Shown here: positions 45,487 through 56,039 of the stretch, one piece after another | How the letters are laid out: the number at the start of each line of letters is the position of its first letter | Position numbering within the stretch: position 1 is the stretch's first letter | Source: Subtercola vilae | Lineage (GTDB): Bacteria; Actinomycetota; Actinomycetes; Actinomycetales; Microbacteriaceae | Reading direction: 5' to 3' | NCBI RefSeq assembly: GCF_004923255.1 | Contig: NZ_QYRT01000005.1 | Span: 62,001-126,000, forward strand | Length of the DNA: 64,000 nucleotides | The notes under the pieces: model-generated | Database searches by the model: none | What the model was told of the DNA's origin: nothing | What the model saw: the letters and a program-made list of their open reading frames with translations, nothing else | Program-made: the position numbers and the translations under genes

Positions 45487-46247
45487 GCAGCGGGCACTTT
45501 CTTGTTCGTGTTGACGGTGGAATTCGATCTGTCGACGTGTTCGAGCGAGCGCAGCCCCCGCTCGAGGTGCCACTGGGTGTAGGCCGCGACAATACCGCTG
45601 GCCTGCGATCGTACCCTCTCGCCCGCCGCGTCGGCCGTCACCCAGTCGCCTGACAGCAGCGCCGACAGCAGGCCCAGGGTCTCGTGGTCGAGTCGCGGCG
45701 TACCGGGCGGCGCCAGAGCGTCGCTGACCACGCCGCCGAGTTGCACGACGAACGCCGAGTGCGGGCCGGGAACCCCCGACACCGCACAGTCGGAGAAGCT
45801 CGGGGCCCAGCCGGCGAGCGACAGCGCACGGAGCAGGTACGAGTCGAGCGTGAGGCTCGAACCGTGCTCCCCCCTCGAGAGCGAGCGGAGCGCCCCGACG
45901 AGCAACAGGTACTGCTGCTGCGTGGCGTCGGCCTCGGTGAGCTTGTCGGCCGTCTCGACCATCGCGCTGGCCGCCGTGTAGCTGGCGTAGTCGGCCGAGA
46001 TGTCGGCCCCGTACGACGCGATGGTCACGGCCTGGGTGATGGTGTCGAGCGTGCGGCCCTCGAAGAACTGCACGTCGGCCACCATGAACGGCTCGAGCCG
46101 GGCACCGAACTTCGAGGCGGTGCGGCGCACCCCTTTGGCTACGGCGCGAATCTTGCCGTTCTGCCGCGAGAGCATGGTGACGATGCGGTCGGCTTCACCC
46201 AGCTTGTGGGTGCGCAGCACGACCACGTCGTCTCGGTAGAGGGGCAC
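45483..46247 (-). CDS. recO: DNA repair protein RecO
   Basis: A 254-residue recombination mediator that anneals DNA and loads RecA in the RecFOR pathway. The N-terminal OB-fold begins [37 protein letters not shown] and [14 protein letters not shown] follow. The C-terminal domain is helical; the zinc-site cysteines of some RecO proteins are not all present (only one Cys visible). GTG start at 46247. It is translationally coupled to uppS. Confidence 0.9.
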   Translation of the reverse strand: MPLYRDDVVVLRTHKLGEADRIVTMLSRQNGKIRAVAKGVRRTASKFGARLEPFMVADVQFFEGRTLDTITQAVTIASYGADISADYASYTAASAMVETADKLTEADATQQQYLLLVGALRSLSRGEHGSSLTLDSYLLRALSLAGWAPSFSDCAVSGVPGPHSAFVVQLGGVVSDALAPPGTPRLDHETLGLLSALLSGDWVTADAAGERVRSQASGIVAAYTQWHLERGLRSLEHVDRSNSTVNTNKKVPAA

Positions 46248-46313
46248 ACCGCAATTATCCGCCCTGCGGCTGACATCGAGGCCCGAACCACCCCGGCATG
46301 GTAGAAACGTGAG

Positions 46314-47006
46314 GTGCCAGACGCTACCTTCGCTATTCCGTTCTGGGCCGATCTCGTTGCCGTCGGGGTGGGCTCGCTGCAGGGCGCCATGTTCGCCTCT
46401 GGCTTTCGAGACCGCCGCCTCGACCTGCTCGGCATCGCCATCATCGGGGTGGCCACGGGACTCGGCGGTGGGTTGCTCCGCGATATCTTCCTCGTGGTTC
46501 CGCTGGTTGCACTGAGCACCAACTGGTACCTCGTCGTGGCGGTGATCTCGGCCCTGGTGGGCATGCTGCTGGTGCAGCTGTTCAACCGGCTCGATGTGAT
46601 GATCACGATTCTGGATGCTCTGACCATCGGCCTCTTCGGCGCAATCGGCACCACGAAGGCCCTGTCGCTCGGGTTGCCCGTGGTGCCGGCTCTCTTCATC
46701 GGCATGGTGAGCGCCGTCGGCGGATCAGTCGTCAGAGACCTGCTGCTCGGCACCCGCATCGGCCTGATGCACGTGGGGTCGCTCTACGCGGTGGCGGCCG
46801 GCGTGGGGGCCACGACGTTGCTCGTGCTCTTCAAGCTGGGGGTACCGGCGGTGGCGGCGGCGATTGTCTGCGTAGTCATCACCACGCTCATCCGGCTGCT
46901 GGCGGTGAGGTACGGCTGGAGCCTGCCGGAGCAGCGCGCCCTCAAGCGGCTGCCCCGAATGCCCCGGGTGACGGGGTTGCACTTTCGCGCAAAGCCCCGC
47001 CCCTGA
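46314..47006 (+). CDS. TRIC-like (UPF0126) cation channel family protein
   Basis: A 230-residue membrane protein of two similar three-helix repeats plus a final helix. Each repeat contains a GG-x2-RD signature ([22 protein letters not shown]). Bacterial members are homologous to animal trimeric intracellular cation channels; transport of K+ is inferred from family. GTG start at 46314 (within GAGGTG). It is divergent from recO with a 66-bp gap and converges on leuA. Confidence 0.88.
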   Translation: MPDATFAIPFWADLVAVGVGSLQGAMFASGFRDRRLDLLGIAIIGVATGLGGGLLRDIFLVVPLVALSTNWYLVVAVISALVGMLLVQLFNRLDVMITILDALTIGLFGAIGTTKALSLGLPVVPALFIGMVSAVGGSVVRDLLLGTRIGLMHVGSLYAVAAGVGATTLLVLFKLGVPAVAAAIVCVVITTLIRLLAVRYGWSLPEQRALKRLPRMPRVTGLHFRAKPRP

Positions 47007-47045
47007 GAACGCGTGGTCGAAAGGGCCAGCCAGCCCCGCACCGAG

Positions 47046-48947
<1,902 letters not shown>

Positions 48948-48977
48948 CCTCAGCTGTGTCACGTCACCCGATGGGGG

Positions 48978-51599
48978 TCACCCGCGGGTGAGAAAGCCGA
49001 TCGCGTGCCGCGCCGAGAACGTGGGAACGTAGGCGCGTGCGAGGCTCACCCCCACCGCCGGCAGACTGAGCGGGTCGCCGTACGCGAGGTACAGCGGCAC
49101 CCGTTCGGGCCGGAACTTCTGTTTGAAGGCGAGCAGCGACTGAAAACCGTACACCGGTTCGAGGGCGCGGCCGAGAATGCCGAGCACGACCGCTGCCGAG
49201 CCTTCGCCCCCCGGTCTCTGGCTTTCGCTCTGGGCCAGCGGCGCTGCCGACAGGCTGATGAACTCCAGACCCTGTTCGCGGGCGGCCCGGATGCTCTCGG
49301 CCAGCGTGAACTCCATGACACCGTTCATCGTGTTCGACCCCCGCCGCATGAAGTCGAGCGAATACCCCACCACCACGCCCCGGCGATAGGTGGGCAGCCA
49401 GCTCGTGACACCGAGCACATTCTCGTCGGCGTCGATGGCGAGCATCAGCCGCACATCGGGATCAGTCAGCTCATCGATGCCGCCCAGCGTGAAGCCCATC
49501 TCTGGCAGGTTCTTCTCGGCCACCCAGCCCTCGGAGATCTCTCGGATCTGGTTGACGTGGGCCGCACTCAACCTCGCGTACGAAGTGAACTCGGCGCGCA
49601 CGCCGAGCTTGACCGCCTTGTTGATCGAGGTGCGCACGTCTTGCATCTTCTTGCCCTCGAGCGAGAAGGTGGCTACGTCGATCACGGCCTCCTCGGCGAT
49701 CTGCATCATCGACCAGTGCAACTCGTCGAACACCGGCTGCAGGGTGCCGGAGACGGCGTAGAACACCGGTGTCCAGCCGTGGTTGGTGCAGAACTCGGCG
49801 AATTCGGCAATGGCCGGCACCCGATCATCCGGTGCCCCCAGCGGCTCGCCGGTGGCAATGGCGACGCCGTTGATCACGCGATACGCGACTGCCGCGGTGC
49901 TGTGCTCTGAGAACCAGTACTGGTGGCCGCTCCAGGTGGTCATCCACGACAGCGAGCCGCTGGCACCTTCGTAGAGCAGCGACCGGATGCGTGCGCCCTG
50001 GCTCACTGTCGAGCCGAGTGTGATGTGCGAGATCGAAAGTATCGCTGCCACACACACGACGAACCAGAACAGCGGCCCCACCCACTCGTAGACGAACTGC
50101 GCGCCACCGCCGAGGGGAAAGACGTCGACCCGCTCGAGCGACAGAAAGCCGACAGGCATGAATCGTTCGGGCAGGTCAGCGAGTAAATCGGTGAACGACA
50201 CGACTGGCGAGAACTGGGCCCTCATCGCAAACGCGATGACCAGATAGATCGCCGAGATCACGACGAATGCGACAGCAACGGTCATGAAGAAGCTCCACAC
50301 CGCGCCCGCCCGGGTCTCGCGGGGGAGGATTCGGAGGTTCACCAGAAGCAGAGCGGCCACCATGAGCGGCACAGCCACGGAGATGATCACCGACACGCTG
50401 TACTGGTCGAACTGCCCGTTCGACAAATCGAAGAAGGAATTGGCGCCGACCGCAGGAAAGACACCGTAATAGATGATCCCGAGAATCGAGAGGAACACAT
50501 TCACGGCGACGGCCAGCCAGAGCGCCACGCGCCGCCCTCGCACCACGCCGAGCGCGGCGATCAGCAACACCACCAGCGGCAAGAGAGTGACGAGCACCGG
50601 GCCGAGCCCGTCGAGACGCGACAACGCGAACGCATCGGCGCAGGCATCGGAATAGCTCGTTACCTCGCAGAACGGTACCAGGCCGTTCGCGCCCGCAATC
50701 GACTGCCGGATGCCCTGGTTGGTCATCAGCGTCTGACTGAACAGCAGCCCGAGCGGCTGCAGGGGGCCGAATCCGTTCGGAGCGATGATGGTGATGAGCG
50801 GGCCCACCGCGGTGATGGCCACGATGGCGGCGAGCAGCGAGCGTTGCTCGCGGTGGCTGCTGCGGCGGAGCACCCTCGACGCACGACCCGAGCCCCGGTC
50901 GCCCGCCGCGCGGCGGGGTGCGAACGGGGCCGTCTGCGGGGCATCCGGAGACCGGGCCAGGAGGCGCCGGGCACGCAGGTGCTGCATGAGCACACCCAGG
51001 AACACTCCCACTACGGCCGAGAGGGTGCGGTAGAGGTCAGACGGCTGGCCTGAGTACAGAACGAACATGAGAAGGGCAGCGAAGCCGATCACCCGAATAC
51101 GCCGGCGAAGCAGAGGAGTGGCGAACGCGCTCGCCACCATAATGGTTCCGACGATGGGAATCAGCGGATCGATGGTGGAATGACCGCGCACCTGCTGGGC
51201 GACACCGATGTTGAGCCAGAGCGCCGCTCCCTGCAGCGCGAGCCCGAGAGTGCCGCCCAGCACCGCGACCACCACGTAGGCGAGCACGGCTCGCCAGGTG
51301 CCCATCAGTCGTTCGGCCGTGCCCAGCACAATGAGGATGATGGGCACCACCACGAGAATGTTCAGCGCTCGAGGAGCAAACAGTACCGAGGTGAGCGACG
51401 CGAACCAGTGGTGTTGGCTGACCACGGAGTCGAAACTCAGCGAGAGCATATTGTCGAACAGCTTCGCTAGCGAGGCGTGGAACAGCACCTGCAACACGCC
51501 GACGACCACGGCCACGCCCGCAATCACCCAGGTGAAGGGTATCGAGCGCGCCCACGCACCGACGGCGCGCACGCCCCGGCCGAATTGGATCTGTTTCAC
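48978..51599 (-). CDS. Aminoacyl-lipid synthase-like protein (DUF2156) with rhomboid-like membrane domain
   Basis: An 873-residue membrane protein. Residues ~20-215 resemble a rhomboid fold (LNILVVVPIILIVLGTAERL, then LGGTLGLALQGAALW) but lack a recognisable GxSx serine. A second set of about seven helices spans ~260-540. The C-terminal ~330 residues are the DUF2156/LPG-synthase catalytic domain (TGEPLGAPDDRVPAIAEF, VIDVATFSLEGKKMQDVR, VVGYSLDFMRRGSNTMNG). MprF-type enzymes transfer an amino acid from tRNA to a membrane lipid, lowering surface charge. GTG at 51599 overlaps the upstream hydrolase gene (GTGA). Amino acid and lipid acceptor are unknown. Confidence 0.8.
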   Translation of the reverse strand: MKQIQFGRGVRAVGAWARSIPFTWVIAGVAVVVGVLQVLFHASLAKLFDNMLSLSFDSVVSQHHWFASLTSVLFAPRALNILVVVPIILIVLGTAERLMGTWRAVLAYVVVAVLGGTLGLALQGAALWLNIGVAQQVRGHSTIDPLIPIVGTIMVASAFATPLLRRRIRVIGFAALLMFVLYSGQPSDLYRTLSAVVGVFLGVLMQHLRARRLLARSPDAPQTAPFAPRRAAGDRGSGRASRVLRRSSHREQRSLLAAIVAITAVGPLITIIAPNGFGPLQPLGLLFSQTLMTNQGIRQSIAGANGLVPFCEVTSYSDACADAFALSRLDGLGPVLVTLLPLVVLLIAALGVVRGRRVALWLAVAVNVFLSILGIIYYGVFPAVGANSFFDLSNGQFDQYSVSVIISVAVPLMVAALLLVNLRILPRETRAGAVWSFFMTVAVAFVVISAIYLVIAFAMRAQFSPVVSFTDLLADLPERFMPVGFLSLERVDVFPLGGGAQFVYEWVGPLFWFVVCVAAILSISHITLGSTVSQGARIRSLLYEGASGSLSWMTTWSGHQYWFSEHSTAAVAYRVINGVAIATGEPLGAPDDRVPAIAEFAEFCTNHGWTPVFYAVSGTLQPVFDELHWSMMQIAEEAVIDVATFSLEGKKMQDVRTSINKAVKLGVRAEFTSYARLSAAHVNQIREISEGWVAEKNLPEMGFTLGGIDELTDPDVRLMLAIDADENVLGVTSWLPTYRRGVVVGYSLDFMRRGSNTMNGVMEFTLAESIRAAREQGLEFISLSAAPLAQSESQRPGGEGSAAVVLGILGRALEPVYGFQSLLAFKQKFRPERVPLYLAYGDPLSLPAVGVSLARAYVPTFSARHAIGFLTRG

Positions 51600-52906
51600 G
51601 AACCCAACCCCCAGCGCGCCGACAGCAGGTCGAACCCGTGCGCGAACGCATAGCTGGCCGTTGTGTAGTCGTGGGCGCTGCCCGGCGCCTCGAGGTACAA
51701 GGCCGTCATACCGGCTTCACGGGCGGCCGCGGTCATCTGCTCTGCGAACGGTTTGAAGATCGCATCGTTCTCCCCCGCTGCGAAAACTGCGAATGTGCTC
51801 GCGTATGGTGTGTGTTTCTTCAGAATAGTGAGGGGCAGTGCATTCGAATACGCTTTCGCGTCACCGCCGAACCCCGTGGCTATGGTAGTCGCGTCGTCGC
51901 CGATGGCGGGTTTCAACTCGCCTGAGACGTCGAGTATCGAACGGAACAACTCCGGATGCGCCGCCCCCAGTTGAATGGCACAGGTACCGCCCTGCGAGAA
52001 CCCGGCTATGCCCCACTGTGCCGGGTCAGTACTCACCGGCAGGTGCGCAGTCACCCATGCCACCACGTCGACCGTCAGATAGGTCGAAGAGTTGCCGAGC
52101 GGGCCGTCGACGCACATCGGGTTGTAATCAGACTGGCTGAGCTGGTCGGGTGAGACCACGATCGGGGCCAGGCCGTGGTGCACCGCGGCATACGCATTGA
52201 GCGTCTCGGTCAGGTGGCCCGAGACGAGCGGGTCTGACGGAGACCCGGGCTGGCCGGAGAGAGTCACCACCACCGGCAGAACGGGCGGGTGCGCCGTGAG
52301 CGCGGCCGGCGGCAGGTAGATCACGGCGTCGCGGGCGGCGAAGTGCGAGACTCTGCCCGGGATGCTCACCGTGCTGACCTCGCCAGCGAGCGGCATGTTC
52401 GCGGGGGGCACCCAACTCTCGATGAGCGGCGAGCTGAGAGCGACCGTCGGCGACAAGCTCGGCAGCGGATGCGGATCGACGGGGCTTTGGCCGAACACGC
52501 TGCCGAGCGTCGGGTACTCACCGATGTCGATGTTGACGCTGAGTGCGGTTGTCGCCGCGAAGACGACAATGCCGACGACGCCCGCGATCCGGCGCCACCA
52601 CCGCGAACGAAAGAACGACACAACGGCGAGAGCGAGGCCGGCGAACCCCGCCGCGACCCACGCAATCGTGTTCGCCGAAAGACCCACGCCGAAGACGTCG
52701 AGCCAGACGTCGAACACCCACGTCATCAGCCACCCGAGACCAGCGCCGCCCAGCACCACGACGACTGCGACGATGGTGTAGGTTCGGCGACGCCACCGCG
52801 GGCCGGGCTTCTGTGCCAGAAAGAACAGTGCCAACACCAGGGCGACGGCGTAGACGATGATGACGAGAGGGCCCGTGATGATGTTGGCGCTCCCGAGAGA
52901 ACCCAT
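51596..52906 (-). CDS. Membrane-anchored alpha/beta hydrolase (esterase) coupled to DUF2156 gene
   Basis: A 436-residue protein: four N-terminal helices (IITGPLVIIVYAVALVLAL and three more to about residue 125) followed by an extracytoplasmic alpha/beta hydrolase domain. The nucleophile elbow is GIAGFSQGGTCAIQLG and a C-terminal His is in GSAHDYTTASYAF. It overlaps the DUF2156 gene by GTGA. Esterases next to aminoacyl-lipid synthases have been characterised as hydrolases that remove the amino acid, so a synthase/hydrolase pair is a specific, testable hypothesis. Confidence 0.8.
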   Translation of the reverse strand: MGSLGSANIITGPLVIIVYAVALVLALFFLAQKPGPRWRRRTYTIVAVVVVLGGAGLGWLMTWVFDVWLDVFGVGLSANTIAWVAAGFAGLALAVVSFFRSRWWRRIAGVVGIVVFAATTALSVNIDIGEYPTLGSVFGQSPVDPHPLPSLSPTVALSSPLIESWVPPANMPLAGEVSTVSIPGRVSHFAARDAVIYLPPAALTAHPPVLPVVVTLSGQPGSPSDPLVSGHLTETLNAYAAVHHGLAPIVVSPDQLSQSDYNPMCVDGPLGNSSTYLTVDVVAWVTAHLPVSTDPAQWGIAGFSQGGTCAIQLGAAHPELFRSILDVSGELKPAIGDDATTIATGFGGDAKAYSNALPLTILKKHTPYASTFAVFAAGENDAIFKPFAEQMTAAAREAGMTALYLEAPGSAHDYTTASYAFAHGFDLLSARWGLGS

Positions 52907-53123
52907 GGCACCTCACTCGTTGCGAATCACAAAGCCCCCAGTGTGTCGTGACATTCTGGGCGTTTGCTCTGACGATGAGTTGGATGCCCGACTGCGCCTC
53001 TGAAGCGCCACCACACGTGCGAGCCGAATACCGTGCGTGGCCCCACAGGATACGCGGCCCGAGCAGGCACGGCGTGGCCTGCGCGGGTAGTGTTGAAGAT
53101 CCGAACCGGAAGGCTGTGGCAGC

Positions 53124-54026
53124 GTGCAGACGAACGACAAGACCGTACTCATCTCGGGTGGCTCCGGCTTCATCGGCACGGAGTTGACACGGCAGCTGGT
53201 GGCTGACGGCTACCGGGTCGTGCATTTGGTGCGGCATCCCACCCGAAACCCGAACGAACGCATGTGGGATCCCGACGCGGGCTGGCTCAACTCAGAGACG
53301 GTCGAACGCTCAGATGCCGTCGTGAACCTGTCGGGGGCATCCATCTCGCGTCTGCCCTGGACTCTGGCGTACAAACGCACCATTCTCGAGTCGCGGGTCA
53401 ACGCCACCAACACCCTTGCCCGTGTGATTGCCAAGGCGAAGAACCCGCCCGAGGTTTTTCTGAGCGGGTCTGCGGTGGGCTTCTACGGCGACAGACCGGG
53501 AGAGATTCTCACCGAGCAGTCGAGCGTCGGCACCGGCTTTCTGCCCAAGGTCGTGGATGCGTGGGAACGGGCCTCGCGCATCGCCTCCCCTGCCAGCCGC
53601 GTGGTGAATTTTCGTACCGGTGTGGTACTCGGCCAGGGCGGCATCGTGTCGACTCTCAGCACGATTGCGAAGCTCGGCGGGGCCGGGCCCCTCGGCTCAG
53701 GCAGGCAACACTGGCCGTGGATCAGCCTGCACGACGAGGCGGCTGCGATTCGCCACCTGATCACCTCCCAGCTCTCCGGGCCGGTGAACCTCGCGGCTCC
53801 CATCTCGGCGACAGCCGCAGAGATCATGCGGGAGATCGCGCACCGGGTACATCGGCCGTATTGGCTTCCGGCGCCGCGCTGGGCCATCACGACGGCACTT
53901 GCAGACGCGGGGCGCGAGCTTATTCTGGCCGACCAGAACCAGTCGTCAGAGTTGCTCGCTGCCGACGGCTTCAGTTTCGCCGACACCGACCTCGGCGCGA
54001 CGCTCGACCAGGCTCTGGCTCAGTAG
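53124..54026 (+). CDS. TIGR01777-family NAD(P)-dependent epimerase
   Basis: A 300-residue short-chain dehydrogenase relative of the YfcH/TIGR01777 group. The nucleotide-binding loop is ISGGSGFIGTELTRQL (GxxGxxG), followed by VNLSGASISRLPWT, FLSGSAVGFYGDRPGE (the Y of the usual YxxxK position replaced by a family-specific GxYG) and a C-terminal domain ending LGATLDQALAQ. Substrate is unknown. GTG at 53124 with GGAAGG 10 nt upstream. It stands alone after a 217-bp gap from the divergent hydrolase gene. Confidence 0.85.
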   Translation: MQTNDKTVLISGGSGFIGTELTRQLVADGYRVVHLVRHPTRNPNERMWDPDAGWLNSETVERSDAVVNLSGASISRLPWTLAYKRTILESRVNATNTLARVIAKAKNPPEVFLSGSAVGFYGDRPGEILTEQSSVGTGFLPKVVDAWERASRIASPASRVVNFRTGVVLGQGGIVSTLSTIAKLGGAGPLGSGRQHWPWISLHDEAAAIRHLITSQLSGPVNLAAPISATAAEIMREIAHRVHRPYWLPAPRWAITTALADAGRELILADQNQSSELLAADGFSFADTDLGATLDQALAQ

Positions 54027-54063
54027 TTCGCTCCCGGCCCGGTTCGGCGCACCGCACCGCGCA

Positions 54064-54525
54064 TCACTGTGCGGCAGGGGCCTTCGCGTCGGCCTCGTAG
54101 AACGCGATCGACTGTCGCAGTGCCTTGCGGGCACGCTTGCGGTCACCGCTCGCGTCGTACGCCAGCCCCAGCCGAAACCAGGCGCGCCAGCTCCCGGGGG
54201 CAGCCTCGACCTCATCGCGATAGACGTCGAATTCGGCATCGGCCTCTGCGCGGAACGGCCGGCCGCTCGGGCGCTTCGGCAGGTCGTCGACGGGCAAGCC
54301 GCCTTCGCTCTCGAGGATGCCCACCAGCTTCTGGGTGGTGAAGCCGAACCGCAGCTCGCGGTAGAGCGCCCACGCACCCACGATCGGCATGACGAGCAGC
54401 GCGAGCCCGATGCCGACCCCGGCAGGTTGACCGGTACCGATGAACAACACTGCGTGCTGAAAGACGAGCGCGAGATAGACGATGAGCAGCGCCGCCATCA
54501 CGAACGCGGCGATGCGACTCTTCAC
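54064..54525 (-). CDS. Small membrane protein with C-terminal TPR-like repeat
   Basis: A 153-residue protein with two N-terminal membrane helices (AAFVMAALLIVYLALVF and VGIGLALLVMPIVGAWAL) and a C-terminal helical segment (WRAWFRLGLAYDASGDRKRARKALRQSI) that looks like one tetratricopeptide repeat. The GTG start overlaps the dapB stop (GTGA), so it is translationally coupled to lysine/peptidoglycan precursor synthesis. The family is conserved next to dapB in related genera as far as I recall, with no known function. Confidence 0.7.
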   Translation of the reverse strand: MKSRIAAFVMAALLIVYLALVFQHAVLFIGTGQPAGVGIGLALLVMPIVGAWALYRELRFGFTTQKLVGILESEGGLPVDDLPKRPSGRPFRAEADAEFDVYRDEVEAAPGSWRAWFRLGLAYDASGDRKRARKALRQSIAFYEADAKAPAAQ

Positions 54526-55358
54526 GCGCTCGTCACCCGAGCGGCCTGACCCGAGACCTGCTCGGGTACCGGCGCCCACTTCTCGTCGCCCCGCTGCGGG
54601 TCTGCCGCCGTTCTGGCCGCAAGAAGCTTCGGCAGATCAATCACCCTGTCGAGACCGACCGTGACACCCGTGGCCGTGCGAGCAGCCTGGAGGGCCAGCA
54701 GCATACCGGCCTCGTATGCGCTCGAAGAGATGGTCTCGTGGCTGAGGGTGAGAACTTCGCCGGTGCCGCCGAACACGACATCCTGTTTGGCTATGACGCC
54801 CTGCAGCCGCAAGCTGTGAATGGGCACGCTGGCCACTTGTTGGCCGCGGGCGCGCTGGTCGGTGTGAGGTGCTGACACCGGGCCGACTCCCGACCGGGCG
54901 GCAGCCATCAGCTCGGCCGTGCGCACGGCTGTGCCCGACGGGGAGTCGAGCTTCGACGCGCTGTGCGCCTCGATGATCTCGATCGAGTCGTAGAACTGGG
55001 CGGCCATGGCGGCGAAAGCGGTGGCGAGCACCGATCCCATCGAGAAATTGGGCACGATCACGACGCCCACGTCGGGCGTGGCCCGCAGAAGGTGTTCGAG
55101 GGCGAGAATACGGTCGCCCGACCATCCTGACGTACCGACGAGCACGTTGATACCGTGAGACACCGCGAAGTCGACCACGCTCTGGCTCACACCCGGAACG
55201 GTCACGTCGAGCACCAGATCGGCACCGAGCATGCCGTCGAAGCTGTCTTTCGAGCCGAGCGAGGCGAACACGCTGAATTCTGGGTTGGCTTCGATGAGGC
55301 CAGCGGCCAGCGTGCCCATCGTGCCCGTCGCGCCGACGATGGCGACCTTCGTTGTCAT
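54522..55358 (-). CDS. dapB: 4-hydroxy-tetrahydrodipicolinate reductase
   Basis: A 278-residue enzyme of the diaminopimelate/lysine pathway. The NAD(P) loop is VGATGTMG; the active-site segment AHSASKLDSPSGTA keeps His132 and Lys136 (numbers equal those of M. tuberculosis DapB) but has Ser133 where most enzymes have a second His. GTSGWSGDR and VPNFSMGSVL are standard. The C-terminal ~30 residues are an extra tail. ATG at 55358 has GGA 5 nt upstream. It overlaps the small membrane protein gene. Confidence 0.93.
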   Translation of the reverse strand: MTTKVAIVGATGTMGTLAAGLIEANPEFSVFASLGSKDSFDGMLGADLVLDVTVPGVSQSVVDFAVSHGINVLVGTSGWSGDRILALEHLLRATPDVGVVIVPNFSMGSVLATAFAAMAAQFYDSIEIIEAHSASKLDSPSGTAVRTAELMAAARSGVGPVSAPHTDQRARGQQVASVPIHSLRLQGVIAKQDVVFGGTGEVLTLSHETISSSAYEAGMLLALQAARTATGVTVGLDRVIDLPKLLAARTAADPQRGDEKWAPVPEQVSGQAARVTSA

Positions 55359-55430
55359 GTGATCCAATCTACCAAGCGCAGCTCTGGCTCTGGCCCGGCC
55401 GCAGCCAGAGCTGCAGCCGCGAAGAGCGGA

Positions 55431-56039
55431 CTAGTACGGTTGCGGGTCGGTCAGGCCGGTACGGAGCTCCACCGGCAGGTGGCCGAGGTCGTTGTGGGTC
55501 ACCAGCTCGGGCATGCGCCCGCTGCGGTACCGGATGATCGTGAGGGCGCAGTTCGCCTGGTTCACACCCACCCAGCGCCAGTGCGGTGCACTCATGGCCT
55601 CGCGAACGAACCAGCCGATGACGAAGTTGTGCGTGATGAGCAAGTCATGGGTGGTCTCCCGCGAGGGGGTCAGAAACTCTGCCACCGCATCGGACATCTG
55701 CGCCCGACCCGCATCGACCTCCTCGTCTGTGACTGCGTTGAAGAACGGCTCGAAGGTCTTCGGCATCTCGGGTGAGTACTCGGTGGGCACGCAGTCGAAC
55801 AGCAGAGCCGTGGGCTTGGGGTCGAGGGCCGGCAGCTGCTGACCCATGATGGCTGCAGTTTCGGCCGCGCGCTGAAGTGGCGAGTGCCAGACGTTGTTGA
55901 ACGGCACGCCGCCCAGCCGATCGGCAATCAACCGGGCCTGGCGTTCGCCGCGGGGCGAGAGCGGCCCGTCGGCGACGCCGTACTCGGCATCGACCTGTTC
56001 ACCGTGGCGAACGAGGTAGAGAACGTGCCCCTGGGTCAC
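55431..56039 (-). CDS. Histidine phosphatase family protein
   Basis: A 202-residue phosphoglycerate mutase-like phosphatase. The phosphohistidine is in YLVRHGEQVDAEYG, the second Arg in WHSPLQRAAETA, and the C-terminal His in LLITHNFVIGWFV. The general acid region LDPKPTALLFDCVPTE is present. GTG at 56039 overlaps the peptidase stop (GTGA). Substrate is unknown. Confidence 0.88.
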   Translation of the reverse strand: MTQGHVLYLVRHGEQVDAEYGVADGPLSPRGERQARLIADRLGGVPFNNVWHSPLQRAAETAAIMGQQLPALDPKPTALLFDCVPTEYSPEMPKTFEPFFNAVTDEEVDAGRAQMSDAVAEFLTPSRETTHDLLITHNFVIGWFVREAMSAPHWRWVGVNQANCALTIIRYRSGRMPELVTHNDLGHLPVELRTGLTDPQPY

